Shown one piece after another: positions 16,444 through 25,370 of a stretch of 64,000 nt of DNA. Position 1 is the first letter of the stretch. Every line of letters begins with the position of its first letter. The notes beneath the pieces were generated by a model that was not told where the DNA came from, made no database searches, and saw nothing but the letters and a program-made list of their open reading frames with translations. The DNA is taken from the NCBI GenBank assembly GCA_025992855.1, contig DAJPGB010000001.1, positions 1,736,001 to 1,800,000 on the forward strand, given 5' to 3'. This DNA is from Coriobacteriaceae bacterium (GTDB lineage Bacteria; Actinomycetota; Coriobacteriia; Coriobacteriales; Coriobacteriaceae). The position numbers and the translations under genes were made by a program.

Positions 16444-17358
16444 ATGGGTACAGTGAGAAACGCGCGCGTTAACCAGGGCGGCCCCAAGTGCGCCGGCATC
16501 GTCGGCCTTGGCCTCATCGGCGGCAGCTTTGCCCGCGGCTATGCGCAGGCGGGCGTCCGCGTGCTGGCCTGGGATCCCGATGACGATGTCATGACGGCCG
16601 CCAGCATGGGCACCGTCGCCGGCGAGCTCAACGACGAGACGCTCGGCGAATGCGACATCATCGTCTTGGCTTGCTACCCCGAGGCTTGCATCGAGTGGCT
16701 CGAGGCGCACGCCCAGGCGCTCGCCGACGCCACCGATACCGAGGCCATCATGGGCCCCGTGGTGATCGACACGGTGGGCGTCAAGGGCATCGTGTGCGAG
16801 CGCGCTTTTGAGCTTGCCCGCGAGCACGGCTTTTACTTTGTGGGCGCGCACCCCATGGCGGGCACCCAGTTCTCGGGCTACGCTCACTCCCGCGCCGACC
16901 TGTTCCAGGGCGCTCCCCTGGTGCTCGTTCCACCCGCGGTAGACGATGCCCTTAAGCTCGAGCTCTTGGGCCAGGTGCGCGAGATGGTGCGCCCCTTGGG
17001 CTTTGGCAAGTTCAGCGTGACCAGCGCCGCCGAGCACGACCGCGTCATCGCCTTTACGAGCCAGCTCGCGCATGTCGTCTCAAACGCCTATGTTAAGAGC
17101 CCGACCGCTCAGGTTCACCACGGTTTTTCTGCCGGCAGCTACCGCGACCTCACCCGCGTGGCACACCTCAACCCCCAGATGTGGTCCGAGCTCATGATCG
17201 ACGACGCCGACGCGCTCGCCTTCGAGATCGACCATCTGATCGAATCGCTCGGCGCCTACAGCCGCGCCCTTAAAGACCGCGACCAGCGCTATCTGGAGAA
17301 TCTCCTTGCCGAGGGCGACCGAATTAAGCGCGCACTCGACGACGAGGCCTCCCACTAG
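16444..17358 (+). CDS. tyrA: Prephenate dehydrogenase
   Basis: The protein has 304 residues. It oxidises and decarboxylates prephenate to 4-hydroxyphenylpyruvate on the way to tyrosine. Seen: NAD-binding GIVGLGLIGGSFARGYAQAG, acidic ribose-binding residue in LAWDPDDD, substrate loop GAHPMAGTQFSGYAHS, and the helical dimer domain with FTSQLAHVVSNAY. No ACT or chorismate mutase domain is fused. It begins 3 bases after aroF, with GGAG at the aroF stop serving as its Shine-Dalgarno site, so the two are translationally close. Confidence 0.93.
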   Translation: MGTVRNARVNQGGPKCAGIVGLGLIGGSFARGYAQAGVRVLAWDPDDDVMTAASMGTVAGELNDETLGECDIIVLACYPEACIEWLEAHAQALADATDTEAIMGPVVIDTVGVKGIVCERAFELAREHGFYFVGAHPMAGTQFSGYAHSRADLFQGAPLVLVPPAVDDALKLELLGQVREMVRPLGFGKFSVTSAAEHDRVIAFTSQLAHVVSNAYVKSPTAQVHHGFSAGSYRDLTRVAHLNPQMWSELMIDDADALAFEIDHLIESLGAYSRALKDRDQRYLENLLAEGDRIKRALDDEASH

Positions 17359-17394
17359 ACCACCCATCACGCCAGGTCGAAAGGACCGAAGCTT

Positions 17395-18501
17395 ATGGCG
17401 ATTACCATCGATATCGACACCGCACGCCCCTACCAGGTGCATGTTGGCACGTTTTTGCTGGAGCAGGCGGGACCGCTCGTGCGCGCCACTGCCGGCGGCA
17501 CCAAGGCCGTCATCGTTACGGACACCAACGTGGGCCCCCTCTACCAGATGCCCGTTAAGCAGAGCCTGGAAGCGTCAGGCTACGAGGTGAGCATCTGCAC
17601 CTTCGAAGCCGGCGAGGCCCATAAGCGCGCCGAAACCTATGTTGCCATTTTGGAGTTTGTGGCCGAGCACGAGCTTTCGCGCTCCGACGTGATCGTGGCA
17701 CTCGGCGGCGGTGTCGTGGGCGACGTGACGGGCTTTGTGGCCGCCACCTACATGCGCGGCTGCAAGTTTGTGCAGATCCCCACGAGCCTGCTCGCCATGG
17801 TGGATTCGTCGGTGGGAGGCAAGACCGCCATCGACCTGGCTGCCGGCAAGAACTTGGCCGGCGCCTTTTGGCAGCCGAGCGTGGTTATCGCCGACGTGGG
17901 GTGCCTGGCCACCCTCACTCCCGAGCAGTTCGCCGACGGCTGCGGCGAGGTCGTCAAGCACGCCGTGATCGCCGACCCGGAGCTCTTCGCCGAGCTGGAG
18001 AAGACCCCGCTCACGCTGGAGCTGCTCAACCGCGATGTGGCCCGCGTAGCGCTCATCATCGCCCGCAATATCGACATCAAGCGCGCCGTGGTCGTCGCCG
18101 ACGAGTGCGAAACCAACCAGCGCAAGCTCCTCAACTTTGGACACAGCGCCGGACACGCCGTCGAGGCCTGCGAGCACTTTGAGCTGGGACACGGCAACTG
18201 CGTGTCGATCGGCATGGGTATCATCACGCGCGCCGCGGCCCTGCACGGCGTCTGCGATGCTGCGCTGCCCGGTCGTATTGAGGAACTCTGTGCCCGCCAT
18301 GGCCTCAAGACCCGCTGCGACCTAGATGCCGATGCCGTCTTTGCCGAGGCGCTCCACGACAAGAAGCGCGCGGGCGACACCATCGACCTGGTGATTCCGC
18401 ACGGCATTGGCCGCTGCAGCATCGACCGTACGCCGCTTTCCACTTTCCACGAACTCATTGCCGAGGGCCTCGGCCAGAAGGGAGACGCATCCGCATGCTA
18501 G
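17395..18501 (+). CDS. aroB: 3-dehydroquinate synthase
   Basis: The protein has 368 residues. It cyclises DAHP to 3-dehydroquinate using NAD and a metal. Seen: VIVTDTNVGPLY, the NAD loop VALGGGVVGDVTGFVAATYM, PTSLLAMVDSSVGGKTAIDL, the metal ligand region CGEVVKHAVIAD, and LNFGHSAGHAVEACEHFELG with HGNCVSIGM. Length and motifs are normal. ATG has AAAGGA 9 bases upstream. Its stop codon overlaps the start of aroA. Confidence 0.96.
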   Translation: MAITIDIDTARPYQVHVGTFLLEQAGPLVRATAGGTKAVIVTDTNVGPLYQMPVKQSLEASGYEVSICTFEAGEAHKRAETYVAILEFVAEHELSRSDVIVALGGGVVGDVTGFVAATYMRGCKFVQIPTSLLAMVDSSVGGKTAIDLAAGKNLAGAFWQPSVVIADVGCLATLTPEQFADGCGEVVKHAVIADPELFAELEKTPLTLELLNRDVARVALIIARNIDIKRAVVVADECETNQRKLLNFGHSAGHAVEACEHFELGHGNCVSIGMGIITRAAALHGVCDAALPGRIEELCARHGLKTRCDLDADAVFAEALHDKKRAGDTIDLVIPHGIGRCSIDRTPLSTFHELIAEGLGQKGDASAC

Positions 18502-19814
18502 CCCGCATCACCCCGTCCCCGCTCAAGGGCACCGTTCCCGCCATCGCGTCCAAGTCGATGGCGCATCGCCTGATCATCTGCGCTGCGCTTGCCAACGGCG
18601 AGACACACGTCACCTGCAACACCACCTGCGCCGACATAGAGGCCACGGTGCGCTGCCTTACGGCACTGGGTGCTCGCATCGAGACCGTCGAGGACGGCTT
18701 CCAGGTCCACCCCACCATGAAGAGTGTTGAGTTTGGCCTGCTCAAGGCCCTTGCCGGCAGCACGCTTGACTGCGGTGAGAGCGGCTCCACGCTGCGCTTT
18801 ATGCTGCCCGTCGCCTGCGCGCTGGGTGCGGAGGCCACCTTCGTGGGCCAGGGCCGTCTGGGCGCCCGCCCGCTCTCCCCGCTCTCGGACGAGATCATCG
18901 CCGCCGGCTGCGACCTGCAGGGTCTGGGCGGCTTTCCGCTCAAGACGAGCGGCCGCATGCGCCCTGGCACCTTTGTGCTGCCGGGCAATGTGAGCTCGCA
19001 GTACATCTCGGGCCTGCTGCTGGCAGCCCCGCTGCTGGCCCAGCCCTCCTGCGTGCAGGTAACCGGCCTCATCGAGAGCCGCCCCTACATCAACCTGACG
19101 ATACAGGCCATGAAGGCCTTTGGCGTCGAGGTCAACGTCGAGCGCATTCCGGCCAAGGACGGCCAGCCCGAGGTCACAAACTTCCGCGTGAGCAGTGGCT
19201 CGTACCGCACGCCCGGCAGCGTAGCCGTCGAGGGCGACTGGTCCAACGCCGCCTTTTGGCTGTGCGCCGGCGCCATCGGCACCGACCCAATCACCGTCGA
19301 GGGCGTGTCGCTAAGCTCCGCACAGGGCGACCGTAACGTGCTTGCCGCGCTTTCGCGCTTTGGCGCCCGCATCGTGCGCTCCACCAACGCCGCCACCGTG
19401 CAGTCCGACAAACTCGCCGGCTTTGAGATGAGTGCCCACGACATTCCGGACCTGGTGCCCGTCATCTCAGCCGTGGCCTCGCTGGCACAGGGCCGCACCT
19501 TTATCCGCGATTGCGCCCGTCTGCGCATCAAGGAATCCGACCGTCTGGTCACCACCACCCGCGAGCTCACCGCGCTGGGCGCGCAGGTGCGCATTGCCGG
19601 CGATGACCTCATCATCAAGGGTGTCGATGCCTTCACCGGCGGCGAGGTCGATTCGCACAACGACCACCGCATCGCCATGATGGCCGCTATCGCCGCGAGC
19701 CGCGCCACCGGCGAGGTCGTGATCCACGGCGCCGAGGCCGTCAACAAGTCCTATCCCGATTTCTTCGACCACTACCGCCTGCTGGGCGGCAAGGTCACGC
19801 TCGAGGAGGAATAG
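18495..19814 (+). CDS. aroA: 3-phosphoshikimate 1-carboxyvinyltransferase (EPSP synthase)
   Basis: The protein has 439 residues. It transfers enolpyruvate from PEP to shikimate 3-phosphate. Seen: KGTVPAIASKSMAHRLIICA (the usual SKS substrate motif), LDCGESGSTLRFMLPVACAL, GNVSSQYISGLLLAAPL, EGDWSNAAFWLCAGA, CARLRIKESDRLVTTTRELT and SHNDHRIAMMAAIAA. The LDCGESGSTLRF segment has the Gly-Glu-Ser pattern typical of the enzyme. The start overlaps the last 7 bases of aroB, which suggests translational coupling. Confidence 0.95.
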   Translation: MLARITPSPLKGTVPAIASKSMAHRLIICAALANGETHVTCNTTCADIEATVRCLTALGARIETVEDGFQVHPTMKSVEFGLLKALAGSTLDCGESGSTLRFMLPVACALGAEATFVGQGRLGARPLSPLSDEIIAAGCDLQGLGGFPLKTSGRMRPGTFVLPGNVSSQYISGLLLAAPLLAQPSCVQVTGLIESRPYINLTIQAMKAFGVEVNVERIPAKDGQPEVTNFRVSSGSYRTPGSVAVEGDWSNAAFWLCAGAIGTDPITVEGVSLSSAQGDRNVLAALSRFGARIVRSTNAATVQSDKLAGFEMSAHDIPDLVPVISAVASLAQGRTFIRDCARLRIKESDRLVTTTRELTALGAQVRIAGDDLIIKGVDAFTGGEVDSHNDHRIAMMAAIAASRATGEVVIHGAEAVNKSYPDFFDHYRLLGGKVTLEEE

Positions 19815-19815
19815 C

Positions 19816-20913
19816 ATGTCCTCGACCTTTGGCAACGTCTTGCACTTAAGCATCTTCGGCCAGTCGCACTCCCCCGCCATCGGCTGCTCACTCGATGGCA
19901 TCCCGGCGGGCATCGCCGTGGACCAGGAGCAGCTGCAGGCCTTCCTTGACCGTCGCGCCCCCGGTCGCGACGAGACCGCAACCAAGCGCCGCGAGGCCGA
20001 CGCCGCGCACATCATCGCCGGTGTTGTCGATGGACATACCACCGGCGCGCCCATCGCCGCGATTATCGAGAACACCAACACGCGCTCCAAGGATTACTCC
20101 GAGCTGCGCCGCAAGCCCCGTCCGGGACATGCGGACTTCCCTGCGCGCGTGAAGTATCACAACATGCACGATGTCGCCGGTGGCGGGCACTTCTCCGGCC
20201 GCCTAACGGCACCCCTGTGCATCGCCGGCGGCATTGCGCTGCAGGCACTCGAGGCCCGCGGCATTAAAGTAATGGCGCACGTCGCGCAGATCGGCGGCAT
20301 CTCCGACCTGCCGATGGACGATATGGTCTATCGCGAGGCCGACCGCAAAGCGATCCTAACGAACGATCTTCCTTGCATTGACGCCGCCGCAGCCGGCCGC
20401 ATGCGCGAGGAGATCCTAGCCGCACGCGACGAACTCGACAGCATCGGCGGCATCGTGGAGTGCGGCATTTATGGGCTTCCCGCGGGCATCGGCGACCCCA
20501 TGTTCGACGGCATCGAGAACCGCATCGCGCAAATCGCGTTTGGCATTCCCGCCGTAAAGGGCGTGGAGTTTGGCATGGGCTTTGCCGTGGCCGCCATGCG
20601 CGGCAGCGAGAACAATGATCCGTATCGCATCGATGCCGAGACCGGCGAGATCGAGGTCGAGTCCAACAACGCCGGCGGCATCCTGGGCGGTATTTCGACC
20701 GGCGCGCCCGTCATGTGGCGCATGGCCGTAAAGCCGACGCCCTCCATTGGCCGCGAGCAGCAGACGGTGGACATGGACGCTATGGAAAATGCCGGGCTCT
20801 CGGTCCACGGCCGTCACGATCCCTGCATCGTCCCCCGAGCCGTCCCCGTAGCCGAAGCAGCCGCCGCCCTCGCCATCTGGGACGCTCTCCTCGAGGACGC
20901 AGGCCAGCTCTAA
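19816..20913 (+). CDS. aroC: Chorismate synthase
   Basis: The protein has 365 residues. It uses reduced FMN to turn EPSP into chorismate, the branch point for aromatic compounds. Seen: FGQSHSPAIGCSLDGIPAG, ETATKRREADAAHIIAGVVD, RPGHADFPARVKYHNMHDVA, GGGHFSGRLTAPLCIAGGIA, NNAGGILGGISTGAPV and MAVKPTPSIGREQQTVDM. These are the signature segments of AroC. The Shine-Dalgarno GAGGAGG overlaps the aroA end, and the gene starts 1 base after the aroA stop. Confidence 0.96.
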   Translation: MSSTFGNVLHLSIFGQSHSPAIGCSLDGIPAGIAVDQEQLQAFLDRRAPGRDETATKRREADAAHIIAGVVDGHTTGAPIAAIIENTNTRSKDYSELRRKPRPGHADFPARVKYHNMHDVAGGGHFSGRLTAPLCIAGGIALQALEARGIKVMAHVAQIGGISDLPMDDMVYREADRKAILTNDLPCIDAAAAGRMREEILAARDELDSIGGIVECGIYGLPAGIGDPMFDGIENRIAQIAFGIPAVKGVEFGMGFAVAAMRGSENNDPYRIDAETGEIEVESNNAGGILGGISTGAPVMWRMAVKPTPSIGREQQTVDMDAMENAGLSVHGRHDPCIVPRAVPVAEAAAALAIWDALLEDAGQL

Positions 20914-20966
20914 CCCGACTCACCTGAGTTGCCTGTCAACTCAGCCGTTACGCGAAAGGGACTTCC

Positions 20967-22112
20967 ATGGACCTTGCCGATATTCGCCAGACCATCGATG
21001 GCATCGACACCGCGCTCCTCAACAGCTTTGTCGAGCGCATGGACATTGCCACCGAGGTCGCCAAGTCAAAAATCGAGATGGGCAAGGCCGTCTTCGACCC
21101 CGCCCGTGAGCGCTCCAAGCTCAACAACCTCGCCAGCCGCGCGCCCGAGCGCTACGAGGCGCAGACCATCACCCTGTTCCGTCTCCTCATGAGCATGAGC
21201 AAGGCCGAGCAGCAGCGCTACATCAACGAGCTCAAGGGCATCACCGTCTCGCAAAAGGCCCACGCCACGGCTGCAGCCTCCGACACGCCCTTCCCTCAAA
21301 CGGCCACCGTCGCCTGCCAGGGCGTCGAGGGCGCTTACAGCCAAATCGCCGCGTGCAAGCTCTTCGACGTGCCCGACATCGCGTTTTTCGAGACCTTCGA
21401 GGGCGTCATGCGCGCCGTGCGCGACGGCTTCTGCGAGTTTGGCGTGCTGCCCATCGAGAACTCCACCGCCGGTTCGGTCAACGCCGTCTACGACCTGCTC
21501 GCCCAGTTCGACTTCCATATCGTGCGCTCGCTTCGCCTCAAAATCGACCACAACCTGCTCGTCAAGCCCGGCACCAAGCTTGCGGACGTGCACGAGGTCT
21601 ACAGCCACGGCCAGGCCATTGCCCAATGCGCCGGCTTTATCGAGGCGCACGACCTGCACGCCAACAAGTACCCCAACACGGCCATGTCGGCCGAGATGGT
21701 CGCCAGCTCCGAGCGCACCGATGTTGCCGCCATCGCATCGCGCAGCTGCGCGGCACTCTATGGCCTGGAGGTGCTGGAGCCCAACATCCAGGACTCGGAC
21801 AACAACTACACGCGCTTTGTCGTCATCAGCCGCGAGCCACGCGTCTACCCCGGCGCCAACCGCACCTCGCTCATGATTACCACGGCCAACGAGCCGGGCG
21901 CACTCTATCGCGTACTCGAGCGCTTCTACGCACTCAGCATCAACCTCATCAAGCTCGAGAGCCGCCCCATCCCCGGTCGCGACTTTGAGTTTATGTTCTA
22001 CTTTGACCTGGACTGCCCCTTTGGCAGCAAGGCCCTCGATGATCTGCTCGATTCCATCGACGACGTGTGCGAGAGCTTCACCTACTTTGGCAGTTACACG
22101 GAGGTGCTCTAG
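20967..22112 (+). CDS. pheA: Chorismate mutase-prephenate dehydratase (P-protein)
   Basis: The protein has 381 residues and three parts. Residues 1-90 are an AroQ-type chorismate mutase helix bundle (IRQTIDGIDTALLNSFVERM, VAKSKIEMGKAVFDPARERS). Residues about 112-290 are prephenate dehydratase (VACQGVEGAYSQIAACKLF, GVLPIENSTAGSVNAVYDLL, DSDNNYTRFVVIS, where the Thr-Arg-Phe motif is catalytic). Residues about 300-380 are an ACT domain (NEPGALYRVLERFYALSINL, ESRPIPGRDFEFMFYFD) that usually binds phenylalanine for feedback control. It makes phenylpyruvate from chorismate. AAAGGG lies 6 bases before ATG. The stop codon is directly followed by the next start. Confidence 0.95.
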   Translation: MDLADIRQTIDGIDTALLNSFVERMDIATEVAKSKIEMGKAVFDPARERSKLNNLASRAPERYEAQTITLFRLLMSMSKAEQQRYINELKGITVSQKAHATAAASDTPFPQTATVACQGVEGAYSQIAACKLFDVPDIAFFETFEGVMRAVRDGFCEFGVLPIENSTAGSVNAVYDLLAQFDFHIVRSLRLKIDHNLLVKPGTKLADVHEVYSHGQAIAQCAGFIEAHDLHANKYPNTAMSAEMVASSERTDVAAIASRSCAALYGLEVLEPNIQDSDNNYTRFVVISREPRVYPGANRTSLMITTANEPGALYRVLERFYALSINLIKLESRPIPGRDFEFMFYFDLDCPFGSKALDDLLDSIDDVCESFTYFGSYTEVL

Positions 22113-23363
22113 ATGACCGATGTCGCCGCAACCCGCCCCTACGGCGTGCTGGGCCGCGTGCTGGGCCACAGCTACACCCCGACCATCTACAAGGAGCTGG
22201 CGGGGCTTGAGTACGTGCGTTTTGAGCGCGAGCCCGAGGAGCTCGCGGCCTTTATGACGGGCGACGAGTGGGAGGGCACCAATGTTACCATCCCCTACAA
22301 GCGCACCGTCATGGAATACCTGGACGAGCTGAGTCCACTCGCCGAACGCATGGGCAACGTCAACACCATCACGCGCCTGCCCGACGGCCGCCTGCGCGGC
22401 GACAACACTGACTACTTTGGTTTTCAGTGTCTAGTCGAGGAGCTGGGCGTTGAAGTTGCCGACAAGAAGGTCCTTGTGCTCGGCGCCACCGGTGGCGCAG
22501 GTACCACTGCCAGCATGGTGCTCGGCGACCTGGGCGCCACCGTCGTGCCTGCCGGACGCACGAGCGAGGTCAACTATGGCAACATCGCGCAGCAATCCGA
22601 TGCCGCGCTGCTCGTCAACTGCACGCCTGCCGGCATGTTCCCCCACTGCCCCGACGCTCCCTGCACGCTCGAAGGCCTCGATGCGCTCGAGGGCGTCATC
22701 GACATTGTCTACAACCCCGCCCGCACGGGCCTGATGCTCGAGGCCGAGCGCCGCGGCATCCCCTGCATCGGCGGTCTGCTTATGCTTGTGGCACAAGCAG
22801 CACGGGCTGTTGAGCGCTACACCGGCAAAGCCACCCCGCGCGAGCGCATCCTGGACGTAACGGAGCGCCTGTCTCACCGCGAGCAGAACATCGCCCTGAT
22901 TGGCATGCCAGGTTCGGGCAAGACCCGCGTGGGCGAGCGGATCGCCCTGCTCACGGATCGCGAGCACATCGACTTGGATCGCGCGCTCGAGGAGCGTCTG
23001 GGCATGCCCTGCGCCGACTTTATCGTCAAGCACGGCGAGGCGGCCTTCCGCGAGCAGGAGACGGCGGTGCTGGCCGACATCTCCAAGCGCAGCGGCCTGG
23101 TGCTTTCCACGGGTGGCGGCGTGGTCACGCGCGACGAAAACTATCCGCTGCTGCACCAGAACAGCCAGATCGTGATGCTCAACCGCAAGCTCGACGAGCT
23201 CGCCCACAAGGGGCGCCCCATCACCGCCCGCGACGGCATCGACAAGCTCGCCGAGCAGCGTATGCCGCGCTACCGCGCCTGGGCCGACCACATCATCGAC
23301 TCACGCGACTGCGCCGCCAACACCGCCCGTGCCGTCCTCGACACCCTCCCACCCGCTCTCTAA
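22113..23363 (+). CDS. Fused shikimate dehydrogenase-shikimate kinase (AroE-AroK)
   Basis: The protein has 416 residues and joins two enzymes. Residues about 5-250 are AroE: GRVLGHSYTPTIYKELAGL (shikimate-binding SxT), GTNVTIPYKRTVMEYLDEL with the catalytic Lys, GNVNTITRLPDGRLRGDNTD, and the NADP loop VLGATGGAGTTASMVLGDLG. Residues about 255-416 are shikimate kinase: Walker A IALIGMPGSGKTRVGERIAL, IDLDRALEERLGMPCADFI, the substrate motif LSTGGGVVTRDENYPLL and RPITARDGIDKL. The two steps are adjacent in the pathway only at shikimate, so the fusion could pass shikimate on directly (inference). It starts at the base after the pheA stop; GGAGG inside pheA is its ribosome site. Confidence 0.93.
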   Translation: MTDVAATRPYGVLGRVLGHSYTPTIYKELAGLEYVRFEREPEELAAFMTGDEWEGTNVTIPYKRTVMEYLDELSPLAERMGNVNTITRLPDGRLRGDNTDYFGFQCLVEELGVEVADKKVLVLGATGGAGTTASMVLGDLGATVVPAGRTSEVNYGNIAQQSDAALLVNCTPAGMFPHCPDAPCTLEGLDALEGVIDIVYNPARTGLMLEAERRGIPCIGGLLMLVAQAARAVERYTGKATPRERILDVTERLSHREQNIALIGMPGSGKTRVGERIALLTDREHIDLDRALEERLGMPCADFIVKHGEAAFREQETAVLADISKRSGLVLSTGGGVVTRDENYPLLHQNSQIVMLNRKLDELAHKGRPITARDGIDKLAEQRMPRYRAWADHIIDSRDCAANTARAVLDTLPPAL

Positions 23364-23365
23364 CA

Positions 23366-23407
23366 AAAACCACCACAAAGGGGACAGGCAACTTTGTGGT
23401 GGTTTTT
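23366..23407 (+). terminator. Strong intrinsic terminator after aroE-aroK
   Basis: ACCACCACAAAG (23369-23380) and CTTTGTGGTGGT (23392-23403) make a perfect 12-bp stem, followed by TTTTT. A-rich sequence on the other side would let it work in both directions. It separates aroQ from the rest of the cluster, so aroQ may depend on read-through or its own promoter. Confidence 0.85.
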
Positions 23408-23448
23408 CATTCCGCCTCACCGCCCGCCCAACCGCAAAGGAAGCAACC

Positions 23449-23886
23449 ATGAAAGCACTCGTCATCAACGGGCCCAACCTCAACATGCTCGGCATTCGCG
23501 AGCCGGGCATCTACGGCAGCGACAACTACGACCGCTTAGTGCAGATCTGCCAGGAAGCGGGCGCCGCACAGGGCTTCGAAGAAGTCGAGGTCTTCCAGTC
23601 TAACCACGAGGGCACCATCGTCGACAAGATCCAGGAGGCCTACGGCAAGGCCGACGGCATCGTCATCAACCCGGCGGCTTACACGCACACGAGCGTCGCG
23701 ATCCTCGATGCCCTCAAGGCCGTCGCCATCCCTGCCGTCGAGGTACACATCAGCGCCGTAGAGACACGCGAGGACTTCCGCCAGGTGAGCTACGCCCGCC
23801 TGGCCTGCTTCGCCACCATCACCGGCGAGGGCCTGCAGGGCTACGCACACGCGCTGGAGCTGTTGAAAGGGCATCTGCTACACTAA
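23449..23886 (+). CDS. aroQ: Type II 3-dehydroquinate dehydratase
   Basis: The protein has 145 residues, the normal length for the dodecameric type II enzyme. It dehydrates 3-dehydroquinate to 3-dehydroshikimate. Seen: LVINGPNLNMLGIREPGIYG (with the catalytic Arg and Tyr region), EVFQSNHEGTIVDKIQEAYG, IVINPAAYTHTSVAILDAL (catalytic His neighbourhood) and VEVHISAVETREDFRQVSY. ATG at 23449 follows AAAGGAAG. The final missing step of the shikimate pathway is thus in the same cluster, though behind a terminator. Confidence 0.96.
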   Translation: MKALVINGPNLNMLGIREPGIYGSDNYDRLVQICQEAGAAQGFEEVEVFQSNHEGTIVDKIQEAYGKADGIVINPAAYTHTSVAILDALKAVAIPAVEVHISAVETREDFRQVSYARLACFATITGEGLQGYAHALELLKGHLLH

Positions 23887-23891
23887 TCCCT

Positions 23892-23920
23892 GGGACAAAG
23901 ACACCAGATATGTTTGTCCC
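23892..23920 (+). terminator. Hairpin after aroQ
   Basis: GGGACAAA (23892-23899) pairs with TTTGTCCC (23913-23920) right after the aroQ stop. No T-run follows, so it may be a weak terminator or only a stem that protects the message. Confidence 0.35.
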
Positions 23921-23964
23921 TAAACTAAAGTAACTGTCCAATCGACATACAAAGGAGCTTATCC

Positions 23965-25089
23965 ATGTCCCAGTACGATTACCTCGTCGTCGGTGCCGGC
24001 CTCTCGGGCGCCGTCTTTGCCAATGCCGCCAGGCGCGCCGGCAAGTCGGTCCTGGTCATCGACCGCCGCGACCATATCGCCGGCAACATCTACACCGAGG
24101 ACGTCGAGGGCATCCAGGTGCACCGCTACGGCGCGCATATCTTCCACACTTCCATGAAGGATGTCTGGGACTACGTCAACCGCTTCGCCGAGTTCAACAA
24201 CTACGTCAACTCGCCGGTAGCCAACTTCCACGGCAACATGTACAACATGCCCTTCAACATGAACACCTTCGCCAAGATGTGGCCGGGCGTCGTCACGCCG
24301 GCGGACGCCCGCGCCAAGATCGCCGAGCAGGTGGCCGCCGAGAACATCGGCGAGCCGCAGAACCTCGAGGAGCAGGCACTGTCGCTCGTCGGCCGCGACA
24401 TCTTCGAGACGCTCGTGAAGGGCTACACCGAGAAGCAGTGGGGCCGCGACTGCCGCGACCTGCCCGCGAGCATCATCAAGCGCCTCCCCTGCCGCTTCAC
24501 CTACGACAACAACTATTTCAACGACCGCTACCAGGGCATCCCCATGGGCGGCTACACCAAGATGGTCGCCAACATGCTCGAGGGCGTCGAGGTGCGCTGC
24601 GGCGTGGAATACAAGGAGCTGGTCGCCGCCGAGCCCGATATCGCCGCCAGGACGATCTACTGCGGCCCCATCGACGCTTTCTACGACTTCAAGCTGGGCA
24701 CGCTCGAGTACCGCAGCCTGCGCTTCGAGACCGAGACCCTCGACGAGGCCGACCACCAGGGCGTGGCCGTGGTCAACTACACCGAGCGCGAGGTCCCCTA
24801 CACACGCATCATCGAGCACAAGCACTTCGAGTTCGGCACGCAGGACAAGACCGTCATCACGCGCGAGTACCCAGCCGACTGGAAGCCCGGCGACGAGCCC
24901 TACTACCCCATCAACGACACCAAGAACGAGGCCCTGTACAGGCAGTACGAGGAGCTGGCGGCGCAGGAGGGCGACGTGATCTTCGCCGGTCGCCTGGGCG
25001 GCTACAAGTACTACGACATGGACAAGGCCATCGTCGCCGCCTTCGAGCTCGTCCGCAACGAGCTGGGCGTGGAGCCGACTGAGGCGTAG
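23965..25089 (+). CDS. glf: UDP-galactopyranose mutase
   Basis: The protein has 374 residues. This flavoenzyme converts UDP-galactopyranose to UDP-galactofuranose, the donor for galactofuranose-containing surface glycans. Seen: FAD-binding VVGAGLSGAVFANAARRAG, VIDRRDHIAGNIYTEDVEG, RYGAHIFHTSMKDVWDYVNR (active-site His), NMYNMPFNMNTFAKMWPG, YTEKQWGRDCRDLPASIIKR, IPMGGYTKMVANMLEGVEV, and GRLGGYKYYDMDKAI with the FAD-binding end. ATG follows AAAGGAG. It is the first of a surface-glycan locus that includes two GlfT2-like transferases. A strong terminator follows. Confidence 0.96.
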   Translation: MSQYDYLVVGAGLSGAVFANAARRAGKSVLVIDRRDHIAGNIYTEDVEGIQVHRYGAHIFHTSMKDVWDYVNRFAEFNNYVNSPVANFHGNMYNMPFNMNTFAKMWPGVVTPADARAKIAEQVAAENIGEPQNLEEQALSLVGRDIFETLVKGYTEKQWGRDCRDLPASIIKRLPCRFTYDNNYFNDRYQGIPMGGYTKMVANMLEGVEVRCGVEYKELVAAEPDIAARTIYCGPIDAFYDFKLGTLEYRSLRFETETLDEADHQGVAVVNYTEREVPYTRIIEHKHFEFGTQDKTVITREYPADWKPGDEPYYPINDTKNEALYRQYEELAAQEGDVIFAGRLGGYKYYDMDKAIVAAFELVRNELGVEPTEA

Positions 25090-25130
25090 GGAGCTCAACG
25101 ACAAAGGTAGACAGCCATTCAGGGATGTAG

Positions 25131-25165
25131 AAAGTCCGGTGCAGCATCGCTGCATCGGACTTTTT
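25131..25165 (+). terminator. Strong intrinsic terminator after glf
   Basis: AAAGTCCGGTGCAGC (25131-25145) and GCTGCATCGGACTTT (25149-25163) pair over 15 bp with one wobble and a 3-base loop, followed by TTTTT. Confidence 0.9.
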
Positions 25166-25192
25166 GTTGAGGGAGCACTGCACGCCCACGTG

Positions 25193-25227
25193 CCAAAAAG
25201 CAAAGACCCGGCATTAAACCGGGTCTT
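25193..25227 (-). terminator. Intrinsic terminator after tRNA-Arg(TCT)
   Basis: On the minus strand AAGACCCGG and CCGGGTCTT form a 9-bp stem with a short loop and a following TTGCTTTTT. It lies 12 bases after the tRNA 3' end. Confidence 0.8.
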
Positions 25228-25239
25228 CAAAAACTCTAT

Positions 25240-25316
25240 TGGTGCTCCATGGCGGATTCGAACCGTCGACCTTGGGATTAGAAGTCCCCTGCTCTATCCA
25301 ACTGAGCTAATGGAGC
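25240..25316 (-). tRNA. tRNA-Arg (anticodon TCT)
   Basis: The complement gives a 77-base cloverleaf with encoded CCA. Acceptor GCTCCAT pairs with ATGGAGC. The D arm is TTAGCTCAGTTGGATAGAGC, the anticodon loop is CTTCTAA (anticodon TCT), and the T arm is CGGTTCGAATCCG. The first anticodon-stem pair is a G-A mismatch; otherwise it is regular. It reads AGA/AGG Arg codons. Confidence 0.94.
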
Positions 25317-25370
25317 ATAAAAGCCGCACGTCCAAGCGGATACAAGTTCGCGCGACTAAAAGATTATAAC

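Noticed and set aside
15430..17073. 547-codon minus-strand frame opposite aroF/tyrA
   Set aside because: It spans two genes with strong motifs on the plus strand and resembles no family.
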